Below, one piece after another: positions 33,291 to 42,775 of a stretch of 64,000 nucleotides of DNA. This stretch comes from Brevibacterium pigmentatum (GTDB taxonomy: Bacteria; Actinomycetota; Actinomycetes; Actinomycetales; Brevibacteriaceae): NCBI RefSeq assembly GCF_011617465.1, contig NZ_CP050153.1, positions 2,728,001 to 2,792,000 on the forward strand, read 5' to 3'. The translations under genes and the position numbers were made by a program. Position 1 is the stretch's first letter. The number at the start of each line of letters is the position of its first letter. The notes beneath the pieces were generated by a model. That model had not been told where the DNA came from and searched no databases. It was given only the letters and a program-made list of their open reading frames with translations.

Positions 33291-34415
33291 ATGACCGACT
33301 CCGACTCCGCCGCCTCAGCTTCTGCCTCCACCACAGCCGCACCCCGTCTGCGGCCCGCCCTGGAGACCTTCCCGCCGTATATTCCGGGCAAACCTCCGCG
33401 CCAGGTCGACGGTCTCGAGTCATTCAAGCTCTCCTCGAACGAGAATTTTCTGCCCCCTCTGCCGGCCGTCCTCGACGCCATGGTCGCTCATGCGACGAAC
33501 CCCGCGCTCTACCCCGACGATGCGGCGCGGGCTCTGCGTGAGGGACTGGCCGACCGCCTCGGTGTCGGGCTGGATCAGCTCGTCGTCACCACCGGTGCCA
33601 GCGAACTGCTCGTCGCACTGACCCAGATCACGTCGGACGCCACCACCGAGGCGATCTATCCGTGGCCGTCGTTCGAGATGTATCCGCAGACCACCGGTCT
33701 CGTCGGTTCGACTCGCCACGAGGTGCCGCTGACAGCGGACGGGCGCCACGACCTCGATGCGATGGCTGAGGCGATCACCGATCGCACCAGCTTCATCATC
33801 CTCTGCTCACCGAACAATCCGACCGGACCGGTGCTGCGCGATGACGAGGTCCGCGCATTCTTCGACAAGGTGCCCGCCCACGTCCTCGTCGCCCTCGACG
33901 AAGCGTACTGGGAGTTCGCCACCGCACCCGGCCGAGCCGATGGACTGAGTCTCGTCCGCGACTATCCGAATCTCGTTCTGCTCCGCACCTTCTCCAAGGC
34001 GCACGGACTCGCCGGACTGCGCGTCGGCTACGCCGTCGCCCATCCGCCGGTCATCGAGGGGCTCCTCAAGGCCGTCATCCCCTTCGGCGTCACCGACCTC
34101 AGCCAGACTGCCGCCCTCGAATCCCTCAAACACTGGGATGAGGTCATCGAGCGGGCCGGCGAAATCGCACAGACCCGCGATGCCTTCGCAGCTGCGCTGC
34201 GCGAACAAGGCTGGGATGTGCCCGAGGCACAGGCGAACTATGTGTGGCTGCCGCTGGGCGAGAAATCCGATGCCTTCGAAGACGCGTGTGTCGAACAAGC
34301 CGTAGCGGTGCGCAATCTCGGTACCGGAGTGCGTATCAGCATCGGTGAAGACGAGGCTCTCGCCCGGGTGCTCGAGATTGCCGAACGCTTCCGCGTCGAA
34401 CACTTCGCGGAGTAG
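33291..34415 (+). CDS. HisC-like PLP-dependent aminotransferase (class I/II)
   Basis: 374 residues. The fold-type I pattern includes SSNENFLPPLPAVLDAM, TTGASELLVALTQI, CSPNNPTGPVL, DEAYWEF and the PLP lysine in RTFSKAHGLAGLRVGY. It is closest in layout to histidinol-phosphate or aromatic aminotransferase Pat. The gene is alone, with no his genes nearby, so an aromatic-amino-acid or other 2-oxo acid role is as likely as histidine synthesis. It has an Ala/Ser-rich leader of about 18 residues. Confidence 0.85.
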   Translation: MTDSDSAASASASTTAAPRLRPALETFPPYIPGKPPRQVDGLESFKLSSNENFLPPLPAVLDAMVAHATNPALYPDDAARALREGLADRLGVGLDQLVVTTGASELLVALTQITSDATTEAIYPWPSFEMYPQTTGLVGSTRHEVPLTADGRHDLDAMAEAITDRTSFIILCSPNNPTGPVLRDDEVRAFFDKVPAHVLVALDEAYWEFATAPGRADGLSLVRDYPNLVLLRTFSKAHGLAGLRVGYAVAHPPVIEGLLKAVIPFGVTDLSQTAALESLKHWDEVIERAGEIAQTRDAFAAALREQGWDVPEAQANYVWLPLGEKSDAFEDACVEQAVAVRNLGTGVRISIGEDEALARVLEIAERFRVEHFAE

Positions 34416-34469
34416 TCAGCGGGCACAGCCGCACAGAACACTGTGCCGAGCAGTCGGTGAGAGCGACGC

Positions 34470-35891
34470 CTAGAGTTCGGCAAGCTCGAGGGCCATCGAC
34501 ACCGCCTGCCGCGTTTCGGCGCGGCTGAGGTCGCGGCCGAGCAGCTTCTCGATCTTCGCCAACCGCGCCCGCACCGTGTGCCGGTGGACTCCCAGCTCGG
34601 CGGCGATGCGCTCCCGCGCCCCGGACGCGGCGATGAAGACCCGCAGGGTCTCCAACAGCTCCTGGCCGCCGCGGGCCCGAAAGAGCCCGCCGAGGATGCG
34701 CTCGACGAATCGGTCGGCAGCCTCCTCATCGACTGCGGACAGCAGGGCCTTGACCTCGGAGGCCTCGGACTCATGCTGCGTCCGCCACAGCATCCACGTG
34801 TGATGGAGCTGTTCCAGCGGCAGCCTCTTCTGCGCAAGCGCGTCCAGGCCGGTGACCTCGGCGGCCTTCGTCACCAGCTCATCGACCCCGGCCTCCTGCG
34901 CACCGACGACCCCGAGCAGCGAACCGGAGCGGGTGAGCAGACTCCGACCGACGATATCGGCGATGAGGCGTTCAGCCGAGTCCCCGCGGACCCCGCCGAA
35001 GATGTGCATCCCGACGGTCGCCACCGGTGCCAGACCCGTCACCCGAGTCCACTCCTCGCGCGCCTCAACCTCGCTCAGGTCGGTGTCGAACAGCGGTGCA
35101 CCACCGGAGGGAACGGGCAGGTCTGCCAACGTCATCGCCAACAGGGCCGAAGCGGTCGACAGCAGCAGGGCACGCGTCTTCGGAGATCCGGCCGCCTCGG
35201 CGGGGGTGAGAATCCACCCGAGCGGATGGTCACCCCCGACCGGAACGGCCTCGACGATTCGCGCACCGGTGCGAATCAGACGAGGCCCCGAAGTCGGTTT
35301 CAATGACTCCTCGATGAGCGCCGAACGCACGTCTTCTTCGGCATCGTCCCCGCTCAGCGCCCTGCCGGTGGGCGAGACGAACCGAACCGGCGCCTCCAGC
35401 GTCTCCGCCAGGTCGGCGACCAGGGCCGCGGGGCCGACACCCGCCAACGCGGTCGCGAAACGACGAGCCGCGCTGCTCGCCCGGGTCAGCTCTCGGTTCG
35501 TCTCCGCCTCGCGCATCCGGGTGAAGGCATCGACGACGGCGACGAACGGAACAGGCTCGGGCACCCCGAACAGCGCCAGCTCCTCCTCCTGCGCGGCGGC
35601 GATGAGCTTCGGCGGGACCTGCTTCCACGGAAGGTCGGAGCCCAGACCGATGCCGAGCGCATGGACGCCCACGGACTTGAGCCGGCGCACATAGTCCCCG
35701 ACGGTGTCCCCGCCGAGGTCCTGACCGACCCCGATCGTCAGCAGCACCTCACCGCCGGCAAGCCATTCGTCGACCTCCGGCAGCTCCGAGGAATGGACGA
35801 TCGTGACCTCCTGGTCCGCAGCCGTCGGCGAATCGACGATGACGTCGAGAGCGAGTTCGGTGCGTGACCAGATCTGTTCCAAGGTGACCAT
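34470..35891 (-). CDS. PucR-family transcriptional regulator
   Basis: 473 residues from ATG 35891 (MVTLEQIWSRTELALDVIVD). The N-terminal PucR sensor domain is followed by a GGDEF-like middle region and a C-terminal helix-turn-helix (RIAAELGVHRHTVRARLAKI) with the EKLLGRDL end typical of PucR/CdaR proteins. Such regulators activate nearby purine, amine or amino-acid catabolic genes. It is divergent from the agmatinase-family operon, and a palindrome lies between them. Confidence 0.9.
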   Translation of the reverse strand: MVTLEQIWSRTELALDVIVDSPTAADQEVTIVHSSELPEVDEWLAGGEVLLTIGVGQDLGGDTVGDYVRRLKSVGVHALGIGLGSDLPWKQVPPKLIAAAQEEELALFGVPEPVPFVAVVDAFTRMREAETNRELTRASSAARRFATALAGVGPAALVADLAETLEAPVRFVSPTGRALSGDDAEEDVRSALIEESLKPTSGPRLIRTGARIVEAVPVGGDHPLGWILTPAEAAGSPKTRALLLSTASALLAMTLADLPVPSGGAPLFDTDLSEVEAREEWTRVTGLAPVATVGMHIFGGVRGDSAERLIADIVGRSLLTRSGSLLGVVGAQEAGVDELVTKAAEVTGLDALAQKRLPLEQLHHTWMLWRTQHESEASEVKALLSAVDEEAADRFVERILGGLFRARGGQELLETLRVFIAASGARERIAAELGVHRHTVRARLAKIEKLLGRDLSRAETRQAVSMALELAEL

Positions 35892-35901
35892 GCACCTAAT
35901 T

Positions 35902-35918
35902 CTATCCAATCTGGATAG
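35902..35918. promoter_or_regulatory. Candidate PucR operator
   Basis: CTATCCA, three bases, TGGATAG: a perfect palindrome with 7-bp arms, 11 bases upstream of the regulator start. A half-site TCTGGATA recurs near 35940. It is likely used for autoregulation and control of the divergent operon. Confidence 0.65.
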
Positions 35919-36036
35919 CAGCGGTGTCAAATACGCCGCTCTGGATATCGGTGTTGTGTGAGCCACGTCCTAGGCTGAGGGCACGACCACCGGCCCGCCC
36001 GGATCCGGTCAACCGCCACGACGAAGGAGAAAGCCA

Positions 36037-37047
36037 GTGACGTCTCAGCCGCTCGGCCCAGCCGACTATAGCAAGACACCCCGCTACGCAGGACCCCCGA
36101 CGTTCGGACTGCTGCCGCGCATCGACGAGGTCGAAGCCGAGCGCCCCGGCGAGAAGATCGACGTCAAAGTCATCGGCATCCCCTTCGACGCCGGCGTCAG
36201 CTACCGTCCCGGCGCCCGTTTCGGACCGGCTCACATCCGCCAGTCCTCGAAGCTGCTGCGTCCCTACAACCAGGCCACGAACGTCCACCCGTTCACCTGG
36301 CAGCAGGTCGCCGACTGCGGTGACCTCGGCGTCAACCCTTTCGACATCGAAGAGGCCATCACCACCGTCGAAGCCAACGCCGACGCCATGCGCGCCGATG
36401 GGGCCAAGCTGCTCACCCTCGGTGGTGACCACACCCTGGCCCTGCCCAACCTGCGCTCCCTGCACAAGACGCATGGCAAGATCGCCGTCCTCCACTTCGA
36501 TGCGCACCTGGACACCTGGGACACCTACTTCGGTGCGCCCTACACGCACGGCACTCCCTTCCGCCGCGCCAGCGAAGAGGGCCTCATCGATATGACGGCC
36601 TCGATGCACATCGGCATCCGCGGTCCCCTCTACGGGAAGAAGGACCTCGAGGACGATGAGGTGCTCGGCTTCCAGATCATCCGCAGCGACGAATACCAGT
36701 TCACCTCCGTCCAGGACGTCGTCGCCCGGATGCGGGGTCGCCTGGGCGACGCTCCGGTCTATCTGTCCGTCGACATCGACGTCCTCGACCCCGCGGCCGC
36801 ACCCGGCACCGGCACCCCCGAGGCAGGTGGAATGACCAGCCGTGAGCTGCTCAACTCGATCCGCGGCCTCCAGGGACTCAACGTCGTCGGCGCCGAGATC
36901 GTCGAGGTCGCCCCGGCCTACGACCATGCCGAGGTCACTGGACTCGCCGCGGCCCATGTCGGCTACGAGGTCCTGTCCCTGTGGGCGGCGGAGAACAACG
37001 GAGTCACTGCTCCCTCCGGTCCGTCCGGCACCGCCCTCGGAGTCTGA
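36037..37047 (+). CDS. Agmatinase / guanidinobutyrase-type ureohydrolase
   Basis: 336 residues. GTG 36037 follows GAAGGAGAAAGCCA. The arginase-fold manganese ligands are in [23 protein letters not shown] and [20 protein letters not shown]. It hydrolyses a guanidino compound to urea plus an amine. Coupling with a 2-oxo-acid decarboxylase-like TPP enzyme and a symporter makes 4-guanidinobutyrate as likely a substrate as agmatine; the sequence alone cannot choose. Confidence 0.88.
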   Translation: MTSQPLGPADYSKTPRYAGPPTFGLLPRIDEVEAERPGEKIDVKVIGIPFDAGVSYRPGARFGPAHIRQSSKLLRPYNQATNVHPFTWQQVADCGDLGVNPFDIEEAITTVEANADAMRADGAKLLTLGGDHTLALPNLRSLHKTHGKIAVLHFDAHLDTWDTYFGAPYTHGTPFRRASEEGLIDMTASMHIGIRGPLYGKKDLEDDEVLGFQIIRSDEYQFTSVQDVVARMRGRLGDAPVYLSVDIDVLDPAAAPGTGTPEAGGMTSRELLNSIRGLQGLNVVGAEIVEVAPAYDHAEVTGLAAAHVGYEVLSLWAAENNGVTAPSGPSGTALGV

Positions 37048-37049
37048 CC

Positions 37050-38753
37050 ATGAGCACCGAGAACACCGTCCGCAACGGCGGTCGTGCCGTGGTGGCCGCC
37101 CTGGCCGCCCACGGTGTCGACACGATCTTCGGCATCCCCGGCACCCATAATCTCGAGTTCTACCGGCATCTGCCGGAGTTCGGGATCCGTGCCGTGACTC
37201 CCCGCCACGAGCAGGGAGCAGGCTACGGGGCCGACGGGTACTTCCTCGTCTCCGGCAAGCCCGGGGTCGTCATCACGACCTCGGGTCCGGGCCTGACGAA
37301 CGTCATCACCGCCGCCGCGACCGCCTATGCCGAGTCCCGGCCGATGCTCATCCTCTCCCCCGGTGTGCCCACCGGGTTCGAGCGCGCAGACGTCGGAATG
37401 CTGCACGAGACGAAGGACTCCTCGGGCGCCCTCAATCGCCTTCTCGTGTCCTCCCAGCGCACCCGCACCGCCGAAGGAGCTGCGCAGGCCGTCGCCGAGG
37501 CGTTCGCCATGTTCGACTCGGCCCGTCCCGGACCCGTGCACATCGAGGTTCCCCTCGACGTACTCGAGGGAGCATGGAACGGCAGCGTGCCGGTCCCGTT
37601 CGCGGGCCGCCGCCCCGGACTCGATGAACATGTCGTGGCCCGCGCCGCCGAGGCGATCAGTGCGGCCACGCGCCCGCTGGTCATCGCCGGCGGCGGTGCC
37701 AGGAGAGCACACGCCGAGGTGGCCCGTCTCATCGAGGCCCTCGACGCTCCCCTGGCGACGACCGCCAACGGCAAGGGCATCGTGTCCGAGACGCATCCGC
37801 TGTCTCTGGGTTCGAACGTGCGCTTCCCCAGCGTGCAGGCCGAATCCGCGGCCGCCGATGTGCTCATCGTGCTCGGATCCGAACTGGCCGACTCCGACCT
37901 CTGGGGCGGAGTCATCGGTGCGCAGACGAGCATCGGCGTCCGTGATGACTCTGCCCGGCAGACCGTCATCCGCTGCGATATCGACCCCGACCAGCTGAAT
38001 AAGAACCTGCCCGGTGACATCCTCGCCTGCGCGGACACCGCGGAGTTCCTCACCGCGCTCATGACCGCGCTCGAGTCAGCAACGGCCACCGCCGCCTCGG
38101 CGAGGGAAAACGGGACGGCTTCGTCCGACTCGCACGGATCGGCCGCCTCGGCGAGGGAATCCGGGGCCGATCGGGTCACCCGGATCCGGCAGAGCTGGGC
38201 CACTGATTTCGACTTCGACGCGATCGGGGCCAGGGTCACCCGGCTCGTCGAAGACGGTGCGGGAGCGAACGTCGTCATCTCCGGTGACTCCTCGCAGGTC
38301 ACCTACGATGGCACGGTGCACGCGCTGACGGCGAGCACGCCGGATCAGCTGCTGTACATGCCCGGATTCGCGACCCTGGGCTACGGCATTCCCGCCGCGC
38401 TCGGGGCGAAGCTCGCCGATCCTGCGCGACCGGTCGTGTGCATCCTCGGCGACGGTGCGGCCATGTTCTCCATCCAGGAGCTCATGACCGCGGCCGAGCT
38501 GGGACTGGGAATTCCCTTCGTCATCGTCGACAACGGTGGGTACGCGGAGATCGAGGGCCAGATGGTCGATCGCGACATCGAACCCTTCGCCGTCCGGCTC
38601 GCCCGTCCGGACTTCGCGAAGCTCGGTCAGTCCATGGGCGGGGCTGGGGTGACGATCGCCGAGGCGGACATCGATTCCGCGCTGCCGCAGGCCATCGCCG
38701 AGGCGCTCGGTCGCACCGTACCCACCGCCATTCACATCACCGTCGGTCACTGA
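37050..38753 (+). CDS. TPP-dependent enzyme, acetolactate-synthase-like (possible 2-ketoarginine decarboxylase)
   Basis: 567 residues from ATG 37050, two bases after the hydrolase stop. N-terminal Pyr domain (HGVDTIFGIPGTHNLEFYRH, RHEQGAGYGADGYFLVSGKP with the catalytic Glu), central NAD-like domain, and C-terminal PP domain with the thiamine motif GDGAAMFSIQELMTAAELGL and then DNGGYAEIEGQMVDRD. AruI-type 5-guanidino-2-oxopentanoate decarboxylases have this layout. An Ala/Ser/Gly linker at about 345-373 contains duplicated AASARE(N/S)G segments, both encoded by the GCCGCCTCGGCGA motif. Confidence 0.8.
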   Translation: MSTENTVRNGGRAVVAALAAHGVDTIFGIPGTHNLEFYRHLPEFGIRAVTPRHEQGAGYGADGYFLVSGKPGVVITTSGPGLTNVITAAATAYAESRPMLILSPGVPTGFERADVGMLHETKDSSGALNRLLVSSQRTRTAEGAAQAVAEAFAMFDSARPGPVHIEVPLDVLEGAWNGSVPVPFAGRRPGLDEHVVARAAEAISAATRPLVIAGGGARRAHAEVARLIEALDAPLATTANGKGIVSETHPLSLGSNVRFPSVQAESAAADVLIVLGSELADSDLWGGVIGAQTSIGVRDDSARQTVIRCDIDPDQLNKNLPGDILACADTAEFLTALMTALESATATAASARENGTASSDSHGSAASARESGADRVTRIRQSWATDFDFDAIGARVTRLVEDGAGANVVISGDSSQVTYDGTVHALTASTPDQLLYMPGFATLGYGIPAALGAKLADPARPVVCILGDGAAMFSIQELMTAAELGLGIPFVIVDNGGYAEIEGQMVDRDIEPFAVRLARPDFAKLGQSMGGAGVTIAEADIDSALPQAIAEALGRTVPTAIHITVGH

Positions 38754-38777
38754 GCCGATCCAACAGAAAGGGTCGCT

Positions 38778-40364
38778 GTGGACTCTTTGGTAGTCATCAT
38801 CTATCTCGCCGCCATGGTGGGATTCGGAGTCTGGGGCCGGTTCAAGGCCCATAATCAGGAGGACTTCCTCGTCGCCGGCCGTCGCCTCGGCGGGCTGCTG
38901 TACACCGGCACGATGTCGGCCGTCGTCCTCGGCGGCGCGTCGACGATCGGCGGTGTGGGTCTCGGCTACACCGCCGGGCTGTCGGGAATGTGGCTCGTGC
39001 TGTCGATCGGTCTGGGCATCATCGTGCTCTCACTGTTCTTCGCTCCGAAGATTCAGAAGCTCGAGATCTACACGGTCTCGCAGATGCTCGAACTCCGCTA
39101 CGGCAAGGGTTCCCGATTCGTGTCCGGAGCGATCATGACCGCCTACGGTCTGATGATCTCGACGACGTCGACGGTCGCCTACGCCACGGTCTTCCATGCC
39201 CTGTTCGACCTCAACAAGGTGTGGTCGGTGCTCATCGGCGGCGGCATCGTCATCCTCTATTCGATGCTCGGCGGCATGTGGTCGATCACGCTGACGGACT
39301 TCGTGCAGTTCTTCATCCAGACGATCGGCATCTTCCTCATCATGCTGCCGCTCGTGCTCTCGAAATCCGGCGGCTTCTCCGAGCTGTTCTCGTCGCTGCC
39401 CGAAACGCACACCTCACCGGTGGGCATCGGCTGGCAGGCGATCCTCGGCTACATCCTCATCTACACCCTCGGCCTGCTCATCGGCCAGGACATCTGGCAG
39501 CGCGTGTTCACCGCCCGCAGCCCGGGTGTGGCCAGGTGGGGCGGCTTCTCCGCCGGCGTCTACTGCCTGCTCTATGCCGTGGCCGGAGCACTCATCGGCA
39601 TGGCCGCGACGAAGATCGTGCCCGGCATCGAGGTTCAGGACGATGTGTTCGTCGCCGTCGTCGATGCCTCGATGTCGCCGGTGCTCGGCGGAATCGTGCT
39701 CGCTGCTGCTCTGGCCGCGATGATGTCGACGGCGTCGGGGTCGCTCATGGCGGCCTCGACCGTGTGCCGTCAGGACATCGTCGAGCCGATCCTCGCCCGC
39801 AAGGACATCGTGCCTGATTCGGGTGGCAACGTTGGTGCGGGCTCGGGTGCCGCGGTTGACGGAGCCGGGGCGGACGGCGTTGCTGCGGACGGCGCAGCGA
39901 CGGGTGGATCGGCCGCCTCGGCGAATGCGTCGGGCGTTGCCGGCTCCGGCTCCGGTGCGAAGTCGACGCTCGTGCGGTCGCTGGTCCGCGAGACCGGTGA
40001 CGAGGTGCGCGACTCGCGCATCTATCTCATCGGGCTCGGCGTCGTCACGCTGGTGCTCGCGATGATCATGCCCAGCGTGGTCGAGGCCCTCACCGTGGCG
40101 TACAACCTGCTGGTGGCAGGCCTGTTCATCCCGATCCTCGGCGGTCTCGTGTTCAAGCGCGGCACGATCGTCGGCGTGATGGCCGGAATGATCCTCGGCG
40201 CCGTGACCACCGTGGTCGTCATGATCGTCTCCGGCATCTACGCCGAATCGGCGATCTACCTCGGCCTCATCGCCTCGCTGGTCGGATACCTCGTCGGGTC
40301 CTTCGCATCGAAGCCGACCCCGCCCGAGGTCATGTCCGCCTGGAAGGCCCGCCTCAACCGCTAA
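38778..40364 (+). CDS. Sodium:solute symporter family transporter
   Basis: 528 residues from GTG 38778 after AGAAAGGGTCGC. It has about 13 transmembrane segments with the SSS signature (GRRLGGLLYTGTMSAVVLGG, LGYTAGLSGMWLVLSIGLGI). A Gly/Ala/Asp-rich soluble insertion of about 55 residues lies between helices after LARKDIVPDSG and appears lineage-specific; it includes one exact copy of the 14-bp repeat motif. It likely imports the substrate of the two upstream enzymes. The stop codon TAA is the outer edge of a long palindrome. Confidence 0.88.
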   Translation: MDSLVVIIYLAAMVGFGVWGRFKAHNQEDFLVAGRRLGGLLYTGTMSAVVLGGASTIGGVGLGYTAGLSGMWLVLSIGLGIIVLSLFFAPKIQKLEIYTVSQMLELRYGKGSRFVSGAIMTAYGLMISTTSTVAYATVFHALFDLNKVWSVLIGGGIVILYSMLGGMWSITLTDFVQFFIQTIGIFLIMLPLVLSKSGGFSELFSSLPETHTSPVGIGWQAILGYILIYTLGLLIGQDIWQRVFTARSPGVARWGGFSAGVYCLLYAVAGALIGMAATKIVPGIEVQDDVFVAVVDASMSPVLGGIVLAAALAAMMSTASGSLMAASTVCRQDIVEPILARKDIVPDSGGNVGAGSGAAVDGAGADGVAADGAATGGSAASANASGVAGSGSGAKSTLVRSLVRETGDEVRDSRIYLIGLGVVTLVLAMIMPSVVEALTVAYNLLVAGLFIPILGGLVFKRGTIVGVMAGMILGAVTTVVVMIVSGIYAESAIYLGLIASLVGYLVGSFASKPTPPEVMSAWKARLNR

Positions 40365-40425
40365 TTACTACCTGACGGCGGCCCAGCAACCTCGCGCGAG
40401 GTATCTGGGCCGCCGTCAGGTAGTT
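40362..40425. repeat. Long palindromic repeat, copy 1 (terminator-like)
   Basis: Starts TAATTACTACCTGACGGCGG (TAA is the symporter stop), centre CAACCTCGCGCGAGGTATC, and ends CCGTCAGGTAGTT. The arms pair over about 28 bp with two mismatches. The same element is found at 44500-44563 and 62300-62367. It would act as a strong transcription terminator or mRNA 3' barrier. Confidence 0.88.
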
Positions 40426-40687
40426 CTGGGGCGTCGGGACGGCACCCGACTTGGTGCCTCACGCCGCAGTCGCCTATATTCGAAGAGTCAGGCTGAGCCG
40501 CCCTCAGCGACGCCGGGAATCGGCGAACAGGGCGAGCGCACATCAGCCGGTGCCCGAAAAAGGGGCACGAAGCCGCCGGGCCCGGGCTCGATTGAACCGC
40601 AGCGCCCCGAACTCGCCGCAGTGGCCGGGTCAGCGTGTGAGACATATATGGATCGAACTTCCATATCTCATTCGCGAAAGGCCAACC
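40426..40687. other. Spacer before the second TPP enzyme
   Basis: No gene seen. It contains a small hairpin (GTGCCC, gaaaaag, GGGCAC near 40552-40570) and a probable promoter close to 40650-40680 (CATATATGG and TTCCATATCTC). GAAAGGCC precedes the ATG at 40688. Confidence 0.45.
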
Positions 40688-42364
40688 ATGGCTCATACCT
40701 CCGCGCACGTCGCGCACACCCTTGCCGCCCACATCGACGAAGTCTTCGGACTCATGGGCAACGGCAACGCCTACTTCCTCGACGCTTTGCTGCGCGACAC
40801 CTCCGCCACCTACACGGCCGTCCGCCACGAAGCCGGCGCCGTCGTCGCCGCCGATGCCCACTTCCGCACTTCAGGGCGGATCGCCGCGGCCACCACGACC
40901 TATGGCGCCGGGTTCACGAATACGCTCACCGCACTCGCCGAGGCGGCCCAAGCCAGAGTGCCCCTCGTCCTCGTCGTCGGGGATGAGCCCACGTCCGGTC
41001 CGCGGCCGTGGGACGTCGACCAGATCGCGATGGCCTCGGCAGTGGGAGTGCGCACCTACACCGTCGGGCGGGTCGATGCCGCCGCCGCGACCGTGACCGC
41101 CATCGAGCATGCCCTGACCTACCGGGTGCCCGTCGTCCTGGCCATCCCCTACGACGTCGCGACTCTGGAGATCGGTGATGTCCCAGCCGTTCCCGGGCCC
41201 AGCCGTCCGACACCGCTGGCGCCGAACGGCGAGTTCGCTCATGCTGCTCTCGATCGCCTCGCGGCCGACCTGGCCGGAGCAGAACGTCCGCTGCTGCTCG
41301 CTGGCCGCGGAGCCTGGTTGGCCGGAGCCGAAACCGAACTCGGCGAACTCGTCGACATCACTGGTGCCCTGACCGTGACGACCGCGCTGGGCCGCAATAT
41401 CTTCCCGGCCACCGAACACGACCTGGGCATCGCCGGCGGCTTCGGCGCACCGGTCGCGATGGAACGCATCCGCGAAGCCGATGTGGCCGTGGTCTTCGGT
41501 GCTTCGCTCAACCAGTTCACGATGCGTTTCGGCGAGCTCTTCCACCCCTCGACGACGGTATGGCAGATCGACACCGACGAACGCGCAACGAATGCTCGAG
41601 TCGGCGGGTTCGTCCGAGCCGACGCGAGACTTGCTGCCGCTGAGCTTCTGGAACGGCTGAAGGCGGGGAGTGTCGACGGCGTGAGGACTTCGGACGGGGC
41701 GACCACGCGCTGGCACGATTCCGTCGACACCGCCGCCGACCGCGCCTACGTCGTCGGGTCGGAGCTCGCCGAGGACGGTCGGCTCGATCCGCGTGCAGCA
41801 GCGAACCGCCTCGGCGAGGTTCTGCCCGAGGATCGGGTCGTTGTCTCCGACGGCGGACATTTCATCGCCTGGGCGAACATGTTCTGGGAGCCCAGCGCAC
41901 CAGACCGACTGGCGATGGTCGGCACCGCCTTCCAATCGATCGGGCTCGGCTGGCACAGCGTCGCCGGAGCCGTCCGTGCGAACCCGGACTCGACGATCGT
42001 GCTGACCAGCGGTGACGGCGGCGGAGCCATGGCGCTGTCCGACCTCGATACCGCGATCCGGGTGGCCGGAGGTCGCGGGATGGCTGTGATCTTCAACGAT
42101 GCGGCCTACGGTGCCGAGGTCAACCTGTACGGGCTCAAGGGACTGGAGAAGTCCCCCATGCTCATCGACGAGATCGATTTTGCAGCCCTCGCGACGGCCG
42201 CCGGCGGACACGGAGTCGCCGTGCGGTCCCTCGCCGATCTCGCCGTCGTCGAGGAGTGGAAGACCCGCCCGGTTGATGAGCGACCCTTCCTGCTCCTCGA
42301 TCTGCGGATCTCCGGCGAGGTCATCGCGCCGTACCAAGAAGAGGTTATTCGCGTGAACTCGTGA
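40688..42364 (+). CDS. TPP-dependent enzyme, acetolactate-synthase large-subunit-like
   Basis: 558 residues from ATG 40688 (MAHTSAHVAHTLAAHIDEVF). The thiamine-binding region is DGGGAMALSDLDTAIRVAGG, then NDAAYGAEVNLYGLKGLEKS; the catalytic Glu lies in RHEAGAVVAADAHFRTSGRI. The N-terminal GNGNAYFLDALL differs from the GIPG of canonical acetolactate synthase. It is only distantly related to the upstream TPP enzyme, so the substrate is unclear. An exact copy of the 14-bp motif lies at 40935-40948. Confidence 0.82.
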   Translation: MAHTSAHVAHTLAAHIDEVFGLMGNGNAYFLDALLRDTSATYTAVRHEAGAVVAADAHFRTSGRIAAATTTYGAGFTNTLTALAEAAQARVPLVLVVGDEPTSGPRPWDVDQIAMASAVGVRTYTVGRVDAAAATVTAIEHALTYRVPVVLAIPYDVATLEIGDVPAVPGPSRPTPLAPNGEFAHAALDRLAADLAGAERPLLLAGRGAWLAGAETELGELVDITGALTVTTALGRNIFPATEHDLGIAGGFGAPVAMERIREADVAVVFGASLNQFTMRFGELFHPSTTVWQIDTDERATNARVGGFVRADARLAAAELLERLKAGSVDGVRTSDGATTRWHDSVDTAADRAYVVGSELAEDGRLDPRAAANRLGEVLPEDRVVVSDGGHFIAWANMFWEPSAPDRLAMVGTAFQSIGLGWHSVAGAVRANPDSTIVLTSGDGGGAMALSDLDTAIRVAGGRGMAVIFNDAAYGAEVNLYGLKGLEKSPMLIDEIDFAALATAAGGHGVAVRSLADLAVVEEWKTRPVDERPFLLLDLRISGEVIAPYQEEVIRVNS

Positions 42365-42539
42365 ACGCACCCGGCTGGTCGCGGTGCTGATGTCGGTGCG
42401 TCGCCGAATGTTTCGCGCGACCCCAGGTGACGAGGCGCCACAGTTTCTCCAGAGGTCCCTGTCCGAAGCGGCGCAGCCACAGGGTCGAGACGATGATCTG
42501 GACGACGATGATCACCAGCGCGATGAGTGCCTTCATCAT
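42345..42539 (-). pseudogene. Remnant of a DUF418 membrane protein gene (C-terminal end)
   Basis: A 64-codon reading from ATG 42539. It begins with a membrane helix (ALIALVIIVVQIIVSTLWLR) followed by RFGQGPLEKLWRLVTWG, the characteristic C-terminal end of DUF418 proteins (GPLEWLWRxxTWG). Full-length members have about 400 residues, so about 85% is missing. No upstream pieces could be recognised before 42,540. It overlaps the 3' end of the TPP gene by 20 bases on the other strand. Either a decayed gene or a small independent membrane protein. Confidence 0.6.
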
Positions 42540-42775
42540 CAGTGGTGGGAATCCTTGCCGGATCGGAGTGGGCAGTCACCGCGCTCGGCCACAGGATCGT
42601 GGTCGGCAGATGGCTGCTGTCTGACTCTGTCAATCCTTCCGGTTTCGGGCAGGCGGAACCTTCACCCAATGGCTGATCGTGCTCGGCCGAGTGGCCGGAA
42701 GAGTGCCTGCCTGGTGGGCGGGTCGCGGGCGGACGGGGCGCGGGTCAGTCGGCTGCGGACTGCGACTGCGGGAGG

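Noticed and set aside
40361..40861. Minus-strand 166-codon frame across the palindromic repeat and the start of the TPP gene
   Set aside because: It covers a repeat and an antisense part of a conserved gene and has no ribosome site.
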